Under the pieces are notes generated by a model, which saw only the letters and a list, made by a program, of their open reading frames with translations, did not search any database and was not told where the DNA came from. A stretch of DNA of 64,000 nt from assembly GCA_028284345.1 (NCBI GenBank), contig JANQRY010000006.1, positions 186,001 through 250,000 of the forward strand. The letters run 5' to 3'. Every line of letters begins with the position of its first letter. The first letter of the stretch is position 1. Below are positions 8,972 to 18,900 of this stretch, piece by piece. Made by a program: the position numbers and the translations under genes. This stretch comes from Hyphococcus sp. GTDB taxonomy: Bacteria > Pseudomonadota > Alphaproteobacteria > Caulobacterales > Parvularculaceae.

Positions 8972-10471
8972 CTAAAAATTGTTAGACCGAATATATTGTT
9001 CAGACGCAAATGTCGGGTCAGGGACGTCCGGGGCCTTCTCCGGTTCCGGTTCGGGCCTGCGCGGGGCCGGGGCCGGCGGCTCGACGCCCGGCGGCAGGGG
9101 TTGCGCCTGTCCCTCGGGTTGCGTCGCCAGAATGATATCGGTCGCCTGGCGCCATTCCGGCGTGCCGCGCGTGAGACCGGCCATGGCGCGGCGGGCGAAC
9201 CGGTTCGCATCGGCCTCGGCGCCGGCGTGATAGCGGGACTCTGCCGTCGCCAGCATCGCCAGCGGCTCCTGATTGAGCGCGCCATAGGCGCGTGCGAGTT
9301 CAAACCAGCCGAAACTGTTGTCCGGCTCCAGCAGCAAGGCGCGCTTGAATTCGCCCGTGGCTTCCTCGATCAGCGCGGGCTCGTTGGAAGCCAGCAGCGA
9401 GCGGCCGAGGTTAATCCGCAACAGCGCATTGTCGGACAACAGGCGGATCGCGTTCCGGTGCGGTTCAATGGACTCGTCCGTGCGTCCGAACTCAAACAGC
9501 ATCTGTCCTTCGAGTTCGTGGAAATAGGGATTGTCCGGATCGTCTTCCGTCAGCGTGCGGATTTCGGACAAGGCCTCGTCAATTTTCGCCACCCGGAAAT
9601 AGGCGACGGCGCGCGCGTAGTGAGCCGGTCCGGATTGATCGGTCAGGGGAAATTTTCGCAGCGTCGCATTCGGGTCATGCAGGAAGCCGTAAATCTTCGC
9701 CTGGATATATTTGAGCCGTTCGATTTCTTCCGGCGTGTCTGTAACGTCCACGTAAGGAGACGCCTCCACCCGGGTCTGCAACGCCGTCAGGCGTTCATTG
9801 GCGAGGGGGTGGGTCAGGAAATAGGGGTTCACATTGTAGCCGCGAATAATCTGACTGTTGCGCAGCTTGCGCCAGATTTCGAGAGCGCCGCGGCTCGAAC
9901 GACCGATGCTGTCCATATAGGTGATCGACGCCTGGTCGGCGGACGCCTCCTGACCGCGGCTGTATTTCAGGAAATTCGCCTGGCCGACCGTTTGCCCGAG
10001 GGATAAAATGCCAAGCCCAGCGTCGGGCGCCCCTGCGGCAATCGCGGCGGCGCCGAGCAAAAGACCAAGCAGCATGGGGCGCGACGCGGCGGCAATCGCG
10101 TCGCCGGTTCGCGCAGTATGGCCGCCGGCGAGGTGCCCGGCTTCGTGGGCGATCACCGCCTGAACCTGGTTGGGCGTGTCCGCCGTCGTCAGAAGGCCGG
10201 TGTTGACGCCCATGTAACGCCCGCCGGCGAAGGCGTTGAACGAGCCGTCATTGACGATGAGAATTTTAATCGAGTCGGGCGGCAGGCCGGCGGCGGCGAA
10301 GATCGGCCGTGAATAGTCGTCGAGAAATTTTTCGATTTCAGCGTCGCGCAACAGGCTGATGCTTTGGGCCTGGGCCGCGGCGCCGCCAAAGGCAAATACC
10401 GGCGCGGCGAGCGCCGCGGCGATTTTTCGCCACGACGTTGAAACGCGCCTGAACACAGAACCCTTCCACAT
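8972..10471 (-). CDS. M48 family metalloprotease with TPR region (BepA-like)
   Basis: VIAHEAGHLAGGHTAR (HExxH); EASADQASITYM; C-terminal TPR-like helices; signal peptide. Confidence 0.9.
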   Translation of the reverse strand: MWKGSVFRRVSTSWRKIAAALAAPVFAFGGAAAQAQSISLLRDAEIEKFLDDYSRPIFAAAGLPPDSIKILIVNDGSFNAFAGGRYMGVNTGLLTTADTPNQVQAVIAHEAGHLAGGHTARTGDAIAAASRPMLLGLLLGAAAIAAGAPDAGLGILSLGQTVGQANFLKYSRGQEASADQASITYMDSIGRSSRGALEIWRKLRNSQIIRGYNVNPYFLTHPLANERLTALQTRVEASPYVDVTDTPEEIERLKYIQAKIYGFLHDPNATLRKFPLTDQSGPAHYARAVAYFRVAKIDEALSEIRTLTEDDPDNPYFHELEGQMLFEFGRTDESIEPHRNAIRLLSDNALLRINLGRSLLASNEPALIEEATGEFKRALLLEPDNSFGWFELARAYGALNQEPLAMLATAESRYHAGAEADANRFARRAMAGLTRGTPEWRQATDIILATQPEGQAQPLPPGVEPPAPAPRRPEPEPEKAPDVPDPTFASEQYIRSNNF

Positions 10472-10591
10472 AGCTGTAAATCCTTAGCGACGAACCGGGG
10501 CGATTTCGAGGCGGCGCCGGGCTGCGGCGCCGCAATTGTGATCACCTATAACGCGCGAGGGCGCTTAATTCCGTCGCCCGCGCGGCCCCGG

Positions 10592-13393
10592 TCAGGAAGC
10601 GGACCGATGCCACCAGCCGCGTCGCGCCGGTTTTTGCGCCGCGGAGGGCTCTTCCGGAGCGGCATCCTCGTCAGCGGCCGCCGCGGGCGGCGCTGCATCG
10701 TCCTCGGCGGCGGCGCTGTCATCATCGGGCTGCGCGCCATTGGCTGACGCCGTCGGTGAGGCCGCATCTGCGTCGTCGCCGGAATTCACTTCTTCCGCGG
10801 CGACGGGGTCCTGATCTGCGGTCTCCGCTGGGGCGTCGCCGGCGCCGTCCGGCTTCGCAGTCGGGCCGTCGCCTTTGCCCGTGTTGGCTTTGTCCTTGTC
10901 GGAATCCGCAGCGGCGTTGTCGGCGCTGGCGGGACCGGGTGCATCCGTCTCGACCGTTTCCTTGCGATTGCGACGCCCGCCACGGCGGCCTCTGCGCCGG
11001 CGCTTTTTCGGTTTTTCTTCCGAGTCGTCATCGGAACCGGATTGCGCATCCGCCGCAGCCTCGTCCTTGTCGCCGGCCTCGGCGGTTTCGGTCTGGTCCT
11101 TATCGTCGCGATCGCGCCGGGAGCGTCGACGGCGACGACGCTTTTTCGGTTTCTCGTCAGCCTCGGCGCTTTGTTCGATATCGTCTTCTTCTTCGTCCGC
11201 GTCCGCTTCGATGGGTTCGGTCTGGTCGGCGCGGATGACGGGCTGGTCTTTCCGACGCTCCCGCGGCGTTCCGCTCGATTCCAGTTCGTAGTCGTCGCCG
11301 TGCTTGTCGGTATCGGCGACGATCTCGACACTGACGGCGTTGGCGTCTTCGATGCGGTTGATCCAGTCACGGTGATGGTTGAGCACATGCAGCGACACGT
11401 CGATGGACGTTCGCACGGCAATGACGCCGACCCGGCCGGAAATCGCTTCGCCTTCGATCGCCCGCAGAATTCTGAGCGCGGCCATGTTGTGAGAGCGAAT
11501 AACGCCGGCGCCGGCGCAGGTCGGACAGGTCTGCGTGGTGCCGTCGACAATGCCGGAGCGCCGTCGCTGTCGCGACATTTCCAACAGACCGAAAGACGAA
11601 ATCCGCCCCACCTGCACGCGGGCCCGATCGGCCTTCATGGCGTCTTTGAGGGCGCGCTCGACTTTGCGGTTGTTGCGCTGTTCTTCCATGTCGATGAAGT
11701 CGATGACGATCAGACCGGCGAGGTCGCGCAGCCGGAACTGGCGCGCCGCTTCCTCCGCCGCTTCGATATTCGTTTTCAGCGCCGTCTGTTCGATGTTGCG
11801 TTCGCGGGTCGCGCGGCCAGAGTTGACGTCGATGGCGACCAACGCCTCGGTCTGATGGATAACGATATAGCCGCCGGACTTCAGGCGAACCGACGGCTGG
11901 TACATGCCGTCAAGCTGCGTTTCGACACCGTGCTTTAAAAAGATCGGCGCCCGATCCTTGTAGGGCTGCACGTTTTTCGCGTGGCTCGGCATCAACATTT
12001 TCATGAAGTCTTTCGCTTCACGATAGCCGTCTTCGCCTTCCACATAGACCTTCGAAATATCCTTGTCGTAGAGATCGCGGATGGCGCGCTTGATGAGGCT
12101 CGCCTCTTCGTAGATGAGGCAGGGCGCAATGGACTTTAACGTCAGGGAGCGGATGTTCTCCCAGAGACGCAACAGGTAATCATAGTCGCGCTTGATCTCG
12201 GTTTTCGTGCGCTTGGCGCCCGCCGTTCGGATGATCAGCCCCATGCCGCGCGGGACTTCCAGACTGTCGACGACGCGCCGCAGGCGGCGCCGGTCCGACC
12301 CGTTGGCGATCTTGCGCGAAATGCCGCCGCCGCGCGCCGTGTTGGGCATCAACACGCAATAGCGCCCGGCCAGCGACAGATAGGTGGTGAGCGCCGCGCC
12401 CTTGTTGCCGCGTTCTTCTTTCACGACCTGAATCAACAGGATCTGGCGACGCTTGATGACTTCCTGAATCTTGTAGTTGCGCAGGAGGTTCGCCCGCTTG
12501 CGTTTGGCGTTCTTATAGCGCTCGAAAAGCGCGTTGCGTGCCGCGCGGGCGCTCTTGGCGCCGGCTTTGTCGTCGCCGGGGCCTTCTGCGTCATCGGCCT
12601 CGGCGTCTTCGTCTTCGCTTTCGTCCTCGGACGAGGCGTCGTTCGCCTCGGCGCTGTCGACGGGCGCGTCTTCGTCATCGCTGTCGGAATCGTCTGACGG
12701 CGTTTCTTCCGCCGCGTCTTCCGCTTTCAGCGACGGTGCGTCGCCGTCTTCGTCGGCGCCGTCCTGCGGCTCGGCGTCGTCGCCGGGCTCGTCGTCTTCC
12801 GTCGACGCAGGCGCTTCATCGTCGTCATCGCTTTCGCCGCTTTCCTCTTCTTCCTCTTCCTCCTCGGAGTCGCGGCGTTCCGGTGGTTGCTCATCCGCCG
12901 ACGCGTCGGCGTCCTTTGTCTCTTCGTCCGCCGCCGTCTCATCGTCAGCCTGGGCGCGGACGGCGTCCGCGTCGTCGTCGTCTGTCTCTGCATCGGAAAC
13001 GGGGTCGGCGAAGCTTTCGTCCTCGTCGGACGCGGCCTCCGGCCCGTCCTCGTCGTCCTCTTCATCGCCCCGTTGCGACAGCTCCAGCTCGGCGGCGAGT
13101 TCGGCGACTTCCTGCTCGGCCTCCTGCAACAGATTCCGGTCCGACACCGGGATCTGATAATAGTCGGGATGGATTTCGCTGAACGCCAGGAAGCCATGGC
13201 GATTGCCGCCATAGTCGACGAATGCGGCTTGCAGGGAAGGTTCGACGCGGGTGACCCGCGCGAGGAAGATATTACCGCGTAGCGGCTTTCGCGCTGCGGA
13301 TTCGAAGTCGAAGTCTTCGATTTTGTTCTGGGATACGACCGCGACGCGCACCTCTTCCGGGTGGGCGGCGTCGATTAGCATTTTCTTGGACAT
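10592..13393 (-). CDS. rne: Ribonuclease E/G
   Basis: MSKKMLIDAAHPEEVRVAVVSQNKIEDFDFE; YGGNRHGFLAFSEIHPDYYQ; LIVIDFIDME; CPTCAGAGVIRS; acidic and Arg-rich tails; C-terminal GWW. Confidence 0.96.
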   Translation of the reverse strand: MSKKMLIDAAHPEEVRVAVVSQNKIEDFDFESAARKPLRGNIFLARVTRVEPSLQAAFVDYGGNRHGFLAFSEIHPDYYQIPVSDRNLLQEAEQEVAELAAELELSQRGDEEDDEDGPEAASDEDESFADPVSDAETDDDDADAVRAQADDETAADEETKDADASADEQPPERRDSEEEEEEEESGESDDDDEAPASTEDDEPGDDAEPQDGADEDGDAPSLKAEDAAEETPSDDSDSDDEDAPVDSAEANDASSEDESEDEDAEADDAEGPGDDKAGAKSARAARNALFERYKNAKRKRANLLRNYKIQEVIKRRQILLIQVVKEERGNKGAALTTYLSLAGRYCVLMPNTARGGGISRKIANGSDRRRLRRVVDSLEVPRGMGLIIRTAGAKRTKTEIKRDYDYLLRLWENIRSLTLKSIAPCLIYEEASLIKRAIRDLYDKDISKVYVEGEDGYREAKDFMKMLMPSHAKNVQPYKDRAPIFLKHGVETQLDGMYQPSVRLKSGGYIVIHQTEALVAIDVNSGRATRERNIEQTALKTNIEAAEEAARQFRLRDLAGLIVIDFIDMEEQRNNRKVERALKDAMKADRARVQVGRISSFGLLEMSRQRRRSGIVDGTTQTCPTCAGAGVIRSHNMAALRILRAIEGEAISGRVGVIAVRTSIDVSLHVLNHHRDWINRIEDANAVSVEIVADTDKHGDDYELESSGTPRERRKDQPVIRADQTEPIEADADEEEDDIEQSAEADEKPKKRRRRRRSRRDRDDKDQTETAEAGDKDEAAADAQSGSDDDSEEKPKKRRRRGRRGGRRNRKETVETDAPGPASADNAAADSDKDKANTGKGDGPTAKPDGAGDAPAETADQDPVAAEEVNSGDDADAASPTASANGAQPDDDSAAAEDDAAPPAAAADEDAAPEEPSAAQKPARRGWWHRSAS

Positions 13394-13980
13394 TGAATAG
13401 GGCTCCGCGGCGCGCGCGAGTCCCGAGGGATCCACAGCCGGCGCCGCTTTTGTTGGTTCGCGGATGTGCGGACGCGATTGCGCGGGCGGCCCGGAAACGG
13501 GCGCCGTCGCAAGTCGAAGTCAGTTTGTGCAACATCGGCGATGTTTCTGTTGTGTGCCGGCGGGGCCGGCGTGTTGTTTTTCTGGCGCTGGAGAATTTAG
13601 CGCCTGCTTTCGCTCCGCGCGTCGTCCTTTCCGACGCGGGCCGGCGAATGGAGCTGCCGGCGCTGATACCGGGACCGGTGAGGGTCCGGAATTTCGCTGG
13701 CGACCGCGGGAGCGCGAGGCGTCCGCAAAATCGCCGATTATTCATCCTGTGCGATGTGGCTAAATACGGCCCGAATCGCAAGTGATTTTTACCATGCCGG
13801 AGCCGGTGGAAAAAGAAAAGGCGGCTCGCGGCGCGACTCAATCTCCCATGTGTTTCTGGACGAACTCTTAATTGCGCTTTAACGGTGTGGCGAGAAAATT
13901 GGGGGTCCCGGAGTATCTTGCGCAATCGACCCGAAACCGGTCGAATGCGGCATTGTGTCGGCGCGGCCGCGCGAGGAACG

Positions 13981-15270
13981 ATGTTTGAGGCCATGAAAAA
14001 CGCCGTCGTCACTGCCGTTTTCGGCGTCGTCGCGCTTCTGGCGACGGCGCTGCCGGTTGAGGCGGCCGAGCTGAAATCGGTGCGATTCGGCCCGGAATCG
14101 GGCAAAACGCGCATTGTCTTCGATATTGCGGGGGCGCCGGCCTACGCCCTTTCGGGCGACGACCTAGGAAATGGCCGCTTATTCGTTGATTTTAAAGACC
14201 TTTCCATCCCCCCGGCGGCGCTCGCCCTGCAACCGGCCATGGGCCATGTAGCCAACTACCAGTTCGTCAAACAGGACGGCGGCGCCATGCGCGCTGTGTT
14301 GACGCTCAAGAAAACGGCCAAAATCGGGGAAAGTTTCATCATTGAGCCGTCGGCGAAGGTCGCGAACCATCGCCTAGTGATCGACCTCGTCAAAGGGGAC
14401 AAGGCCGCGTTTATCGCCAGCATTCCGGCGCAATATCCCGATCTGGGTCCCGTGATCGAAAAGGCGACCGCGGCGGGCGAAGACGACGTCGCGCCGGCCC
14501 CTACGCTGAAGCGGGAAGTCGCCGCGCCACCGGCCAAGCGCGTTATCGTTGTCGACGCCGGCCATGGGGGCGTCGATCCCGGCGCGATCGGGCCGGGCGG
14601 CACGATGGAAAAGACCGTGACCCTGAAAGCGGCGCTGAAACTGAAGGAAATTCTCGAAAAAACAGGCCGTTACGACGTCGTCCTCACACGAGAGTCAGCG
14701 AAGGATCCGCGTCTGATCCCCAACCAGGCCAAAGAACTTGCGCGCCGCGAGACGCTGGCGCGGGACGCTAATGCGGCGTTGTTTATCTCCATCCATGCGG
14801 ACGCGCTTCGCGACAAGACCATTCGCGGGGCGTCGGTCTACACTCTTTCTGACAAGGGAACAGAGCGTTCGGCCCGTCTGGCGAAGTCGGAAGGCAACTA
14901 TACCGTCTATCGGCTTGATACGCGGGAGTTTCAGGATGATGAGTTTGTGGGCGACATCCTGTTCGACATCGCCCAGGGCAAAACCAAAACAGCGTCGTCG
15001 CGGTTTGCGGACGTGCTGTTGAAGGAACTGTCCGGGAAGGTCCCGCTCCTCAACAGATCCCACCGCAAGGCGGATTTGCGCGTGCTTCTTGCGCCGGACG
15101 TGCCGGCGGTGCTGTTTGAGATGGCGTTTATTTCCAACGCCAAGGATGAAGCGAACCTGAAATCAGCGCCCTGGCGCAACCGCACCATGGCTGCCGTGGC
15201 GAAGGCGATCGACAAGTATTTTGAAGAAAACCCGCAGCAATACGCACAGACCGGCGGCGCCGGGCGGTAG
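13981..15270 (+). CDS. amiC: N-acetylmuramoyl-L-alanine amidase (AMIN + Amidase_3)
   Basis: AMIN-like N-terminus; VIVVDAGHGGVDPGAIGPGG; FISIHADAL; VLFEMAFISNAKDE. Confidence 0.92.
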   Translation: MFEAMKNAVVTAVFGVVALLATALPVEAAELKSVRFGPESGKTRIVFDIAGAPAYALSGDDLGNGRLFVDFKDLSIPPAALALQPAMGHVANYQFVKQDGGAMRAVLTLKKTAKIGESFIIEPSAKVANHRLVIDLVKGDKAAFIASIPAQYPDLGPVIEKATAAGEDDVAPAPTLKREVAAPPAKRVIVVDAGHGGVDPGAIGPGGTMEKTVTLKAALKLKEILEKTGRYDVVLTRESAKDPRLIPNQAKELARRETLARDANAALFISIHADALRDKTIRGASVYTLSDKGTERSARLAKSEGNYTVYRLDTREFQDDEFVGDILFDIAQGKTKTASSRFADVLLKELSGKVPLLNRSHRKADLRVLLAPDVPAVLFEMAFISNAKDEANLKSAPWRNRTMAAVAKAIDKYFEENPQQYAQTGGAGR

Positions 15271-15446
15271 CGGATCGACGGCCGGGAATATGAGCAAATC
15301 AGCCAATATGTAACCAAAATGGGCGCGCTTGCGCCTCGCTGCCGTCGCAATTATGCGCTAGCAATGCACTCGAGGGGCGGCGCGCCGTCGGCGGTCAAAG
15401 TCAAGGCCAGACGAGACGCCGACGATGCGCGGCGCGGTGAGATGCG

Positions 15447-18212
15447 ATGAGCGACGACAGCAACGGAAAGAACGGCGCAAAGGGGGACGGAGACGCGCCC
15501 ATTGAGCACGACATGTTCGCGCCCGACGCGAAAAAAAACCCGGCAGACAAGGCGGAGACCGCCGAGGCTGATGACGTGATCGAACTTGGTCCGTCGGAGC
15601 GCTCCGACGCGCGCCCAAGGGATGAAATGACGGCGCCGAAACGTGCTGAAGAAAATCCTGAGCGCGAACCGGCCGCCAAATCCGGCGGGCTGCTTTCAAC
15701 GGCGGTGAATCTCGTCGGCGTTGGTTTCGCCGCCGCGGCCTTCGCCGTCATCGGCGCCGCGATCTTCGTCGCCGGCTATCTTGGCCGGCTTGCGGAGGAT
15801 CTGCCGCCCTATGGCCAGCTTGCAGAATATGCGCCGCCGGTAACGACGCGCGTCTATGCGGGCGACGGCTCGCTGGTCGCGGAATTCGCCCGGGAGCGAC
15901 GCCTGTTCGTGCCCATCGAACAGATCCCCGATCACGTCAAAGGCGCTTTTGTTTCCGCCGAAGACAAGACCTTTTACGAGCATACCGGGCTGGACATGCG
16001 CGGTCTTATTCGCGCGCAAATCTCCAATATTTCGAACATCCTGCAGGGACGGCGTCTCGAAGGCGGCTCGACCATCACCCAGCAGGTTGCGAAAAACTTT
16101 CTTCTGACGAGCGAGCAAAAGATAGACCGCAAACTGCGGGAAATGATGATCTCGCGGAAGATGGAAGCGGCCTTTACCAAGGATCACATTCTCGAACTTT
16201 ATCTCAATGAAATTTATCTCGGCAATCGCTCTTACGGAGTCGCGGCCGCGGCGCTCAATTATTTCGACAAATCCCTGAGCGACCTTTCCGTTGCGGAAGC
16301 GGCCTATCTCGCGGCGATCACCAAAGGCCCGTCGAATTATCATCCGATTGAAAACGAAAAGCGCGCTGTGGCGCGGCGCAACTGGGTGATCGGCCGCATG
16401 CTTGAAGACGGCCGCATCGCGCAAGCCGAAGCCGACGAAGCGCGCGAGTTGCCCCTCGGCGCGCAGATGGCCGACCCGCTGGGCGCCCGCGAATGGACCA
16501 TGGAGTATTTCGCCGAGGAAGTCCGTAAGCAGATCGTCGATCTTTACGGCGTTGAAGCGCTCTATGATGGCGGGCTGGCCGTGCGCACCTCCGTCGATCC
16601 GCGGTTGCAGCGGGCCGCGGGCAAGGCGCTGCGCCGATGGCTTGTCGAATATGACCAGCGTCACGGCTGGCGCGGGCCCCTTGCGACCATGGATATTGAC
16701 CAAAGCGCGGACTGGGGCGCGGACTGGAACGAGGCGTTTTCCGCGACCGTCGCCGACATGGTCGAGACCCGCGCCATCTCCGAAGATTTGGCGCCGTGGC
16801 GCCCGGCGCTCGTCCTCGCTGTCGAGGAAAGCGGGGCGAGGATCGGCTTCGGCGACGGTACCGAAAGCGTTATTCCCGTTGAACAGCTTTACTGGGCGCG
16901 CGAACACATCTCCGCCAATGAACGCGGGCCCGCCATTGAGTCCGCGGCAGATGTCCTTTCCGAAGGCGATATCGTCTATGTCGACGTCGCCCGGGAAATC
17001 ACGGAAGACGAAGACGGCGCGCGCAGCGTCGCCGCCGACGCGCCGGTCATTGACGGCGCCTTTGCGCTGCGACAACCGCCGGCGGTCAATGGCGGCCTCA
17101 TCGCCATTGATCCCCATACGGGCCGCGTCCTCGCTATGGTCGGCGGGTTTTCCTTCCGCATGTCGGAATTCAATCGCGCGGTGCAGGCGGAACGCCAGCC
17201 CGGTTCGACCTTCAAGCCGTTTGTTTATTCCGTCGCCCTCGACAATGGATACACGCCGTCTTCCACCGTGCTTGATGCGCCGTTCGTCGCGCCGGGCGAG
17301 GATAGCTGGTACAAGCCGGGCAATTATGTGGAGGGGCGTTTCGGCGGCCTGTCGACCCTCCGTACAGGGATTGAAAAGTCCCGCAACACCATGACCGCGC
17401 GTCTGGCGCAGGACCTCGGCATCGGCCCGATCATGGAATATATTGAGCGGTTCAAGCTGTCCGACCGGTTGCCGCGCGAACTGGCGATTTCGCTTGGCTC
17501 CGGCGAGACGACCCTGATGAAGATTACCGCCGCCTACTCGATTTTCGTCAATGGCGGCAAGCGCGTCGATCCGGCGATCATCGACCGGGTTCAGGACCGC
17601 GCGGGCGCGACCATCTACACCCGCGACAATCGCATCTGTTCGGCCTGCGATGCGCCGTTCTGGTACGGGCAGGCGGAGCCGCAACTGAACGATCCGCGCG
17701 AACAGGTGCTCGATCCGCGCACGGCCTATCAGATCACATCGATCCTCGAGGGCGTCGTCGTGCGCGGCACGGGCAGCGCCGTGCGGCGCGCTTCCGCCAA
17801 GCCGCTCGCCGGCAAGACCGGCACGACCAACGACTATAAGGACGCGTGGTTCGTCGGCTTTTCGCCGGACCTTGCGACCGGCGTGTTTGTCGGTTTCGAC
17901 CTGCCGCAGACGCTGGGGCAGGGTGAAGCGGGCGGCAAGGTCGCCGCGCCGATCTTCGCCGACTTTATGGTTGAGGCGTTGAAGGACGAACCGGGCATTC
18001 CGTTCCGCGTGCCGTCAGGCGTGCGTCTTGTGCGCGTCGACGCCAAGACAGGCAAGCCGGCCTCCAGCGGCAACGTCATCCTCGAAGCCTTCAAGGCCGA
18101 CGACATCATTGGCGGCGGCCCGTCGTCGGAGGACCTGATCCTCGATCCGCTGTCTTCGGCGGGGCTCGCGGAGGATGAACCGGTCGAAGACGATCTCAAC
18201 GGGCTTTACTAG
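15447..18212 (+). CDS. mrcA: Penicillin-binding protein 1A (transglycosylase/transpeptidase)
   Basis: FVSAEDKTFYEHTGLD; GGSTITQQVAKNF; RQPGSTFKPFVY (SxxK); LAGKTGTTNDYKDAWFVG (KTG). Confidence 0.95.
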   Translation: MSDDSNGKNGAKGDGDAPIEHDMFAPDAKKNPADKAETAEADDVIELGPSERSDARPRDEMTAPKRAEENPEREPAAKSGGLLSTAVNLVGVGFAAAAFAVIGAAIFVAGYLGRLAEDLPPYGQLAEYAPPVTTRVYAGDGSLVAEFARERRLFVPIEQIPDHVKGAFVSAEDKTFYEHTGLDMRGLIRAQISNISNILQGRRLEGGSTITQQVAKNFLLTSEQKIDRKLREMMISRKMEAAFTKDHILELYLNEIYLGNRSYGVAAAALNYFDKSLSDLSVAEAAYLAAITKGPSNYHPIENEKRAVARRNWVIGRMLEDGRIAQAEADEARELPLGAQMADPLGAREWTMEYFAEEVRKQIVDLYGVEALYDGGLAVRTSVDPRLQRAAGKALRRWLVEYDQRHGWRGPLATMDIDQSADWGADWNEAFSATVADMVETRAISEDLAPWRPALVLAVEESGARIGFGDGTESVIPVEQLYWAREHISANERGPAIESAADVLSEGDIVYVDVAREITEDEDGARSVAADAPVIDGAFALRQPPAVNGGLIAIDPHTGRVLAMVGGFSFRMSEFNRAVQAERQPGSTFKPFVYSVALDNGYTPSSTVLDAPFVAPGEDSWYKPGNYVEGRFGGLSTLRTGIEKSRNTMTARLAQDLGIGPIMEYIERFKLSDRLPRELAISLGSGETTLMKITAAYSIFVNGGKRVDPAIIDRVQDRAGATIYTRDNRICSACDAPFWYGQAEPQLNDPREQVLDPRTAYQITSILEGVVVRGTGSAVRRASAKPLAGKTGTTNDYKDAWFVGFSPDLATGVFVGFDLPQTLGQGEAGGKVAAPIFADFMVEALKDEPGIPFRVPSGVRLVRVDAKTGKPASSGNVILEAFKADDIIGGGPSSEDLILDPLSSAGLAEDEPVEDDLNGLY

Positions 18213-18223
18213 GCCCTACTGAC

Positions 18224-18670
18224 TCAATCGGCATCGGATCGGCGGTTATTGCGCTTTGGCCGAATCCGGCCGAGTTCGTCTAACTCCTTTACGCGTTCGC
18301 CCGGAAGACCCAGATACTCGTCGATCGAGTGACGATCATTATTGTCGCGAACCGTGACGACAAATCTTCTTCCGTGCGAATCCACCGAGAAGCGTGCTGT
18401 CAATTCACTGAAAGCATCAACTGAAGCGCCGTGCTTTCTGCATAAATCGTCTAACGCCTCTGAATAAAGAGATATTGCTTTAGCCAACGAAGCGGATGGT
18501 TGGGCGCCTGAGGTGGCGCCGGTTAGAAAATCGACCGTAATGTAGCCTTCGGGACTGTTCGATGCTTCCCCAAATATATCCATTTCATAAACGCCGATCA
18601 TCAGCCCGATCCCGCTTCCAAGCGAGTCAGCGATATTGTGACCAATGGATTTGAGTTCCCCAAACTTCAT
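18224..18670 (-). CDS. Hypothetical protein
   Basis: 148-aa ORF, lower GC than neighbours, no family recognised; sits between mrcA and prfB. Confidence 0.55.
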   Translation of the reverse strand: MKFGELKSIGHNIADSLGSGIGLMIGVYEMDIFGEASNSPEGYITVDFLTGATSGAQPSASLAKAISLYSEALDDLCRKHGASVDAFSELTARFSVDSHGRRFVVTVRDNNDRHSIDEYLGLPGERVKELDELGRIRPKRNNRRSDAD

Positions 18671-18900
18671 CGGGTGAGATTATGCCAAAAACGCTTAGTA
18701 TCATAGGCGCGACAGGTTACAGCGGATCGCGCGATCTATTGGTTCAAAGTTGGTTGGAAATCAAAACGACTCGCGTGTTCGCAATCTTCTGCGGCAGGCA
18801 GGACCACATCTGATTGATGCTGGCACGCCTGCTGTTTGAATGACCTGCTTTACTCGCCGTCGAACTGGGGCTAGGCAAACGAAGGAAATGGAGACGATCC

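Noticed and set aside
12534-13157. Plus-strand Ser-rich 207-aa ORF (SSSSSS...)
   Set aside because: It is the antisense reading of the acidic D/E codons of rne; the rne frame is clearly the coding one.
15696-17684. 662-aa minus-strand ORF
   Set aside because: Antisense shadow of mrcA in high-GC sequence; no family motifs.
18682-18813. 43-aa ORF MPKTLSIIGATGYSG... as an argC-like remnant
   Set aside because: The match is limited to a generic GATGYSG dinucleotide-binding signature; too short to call a pseudogene.
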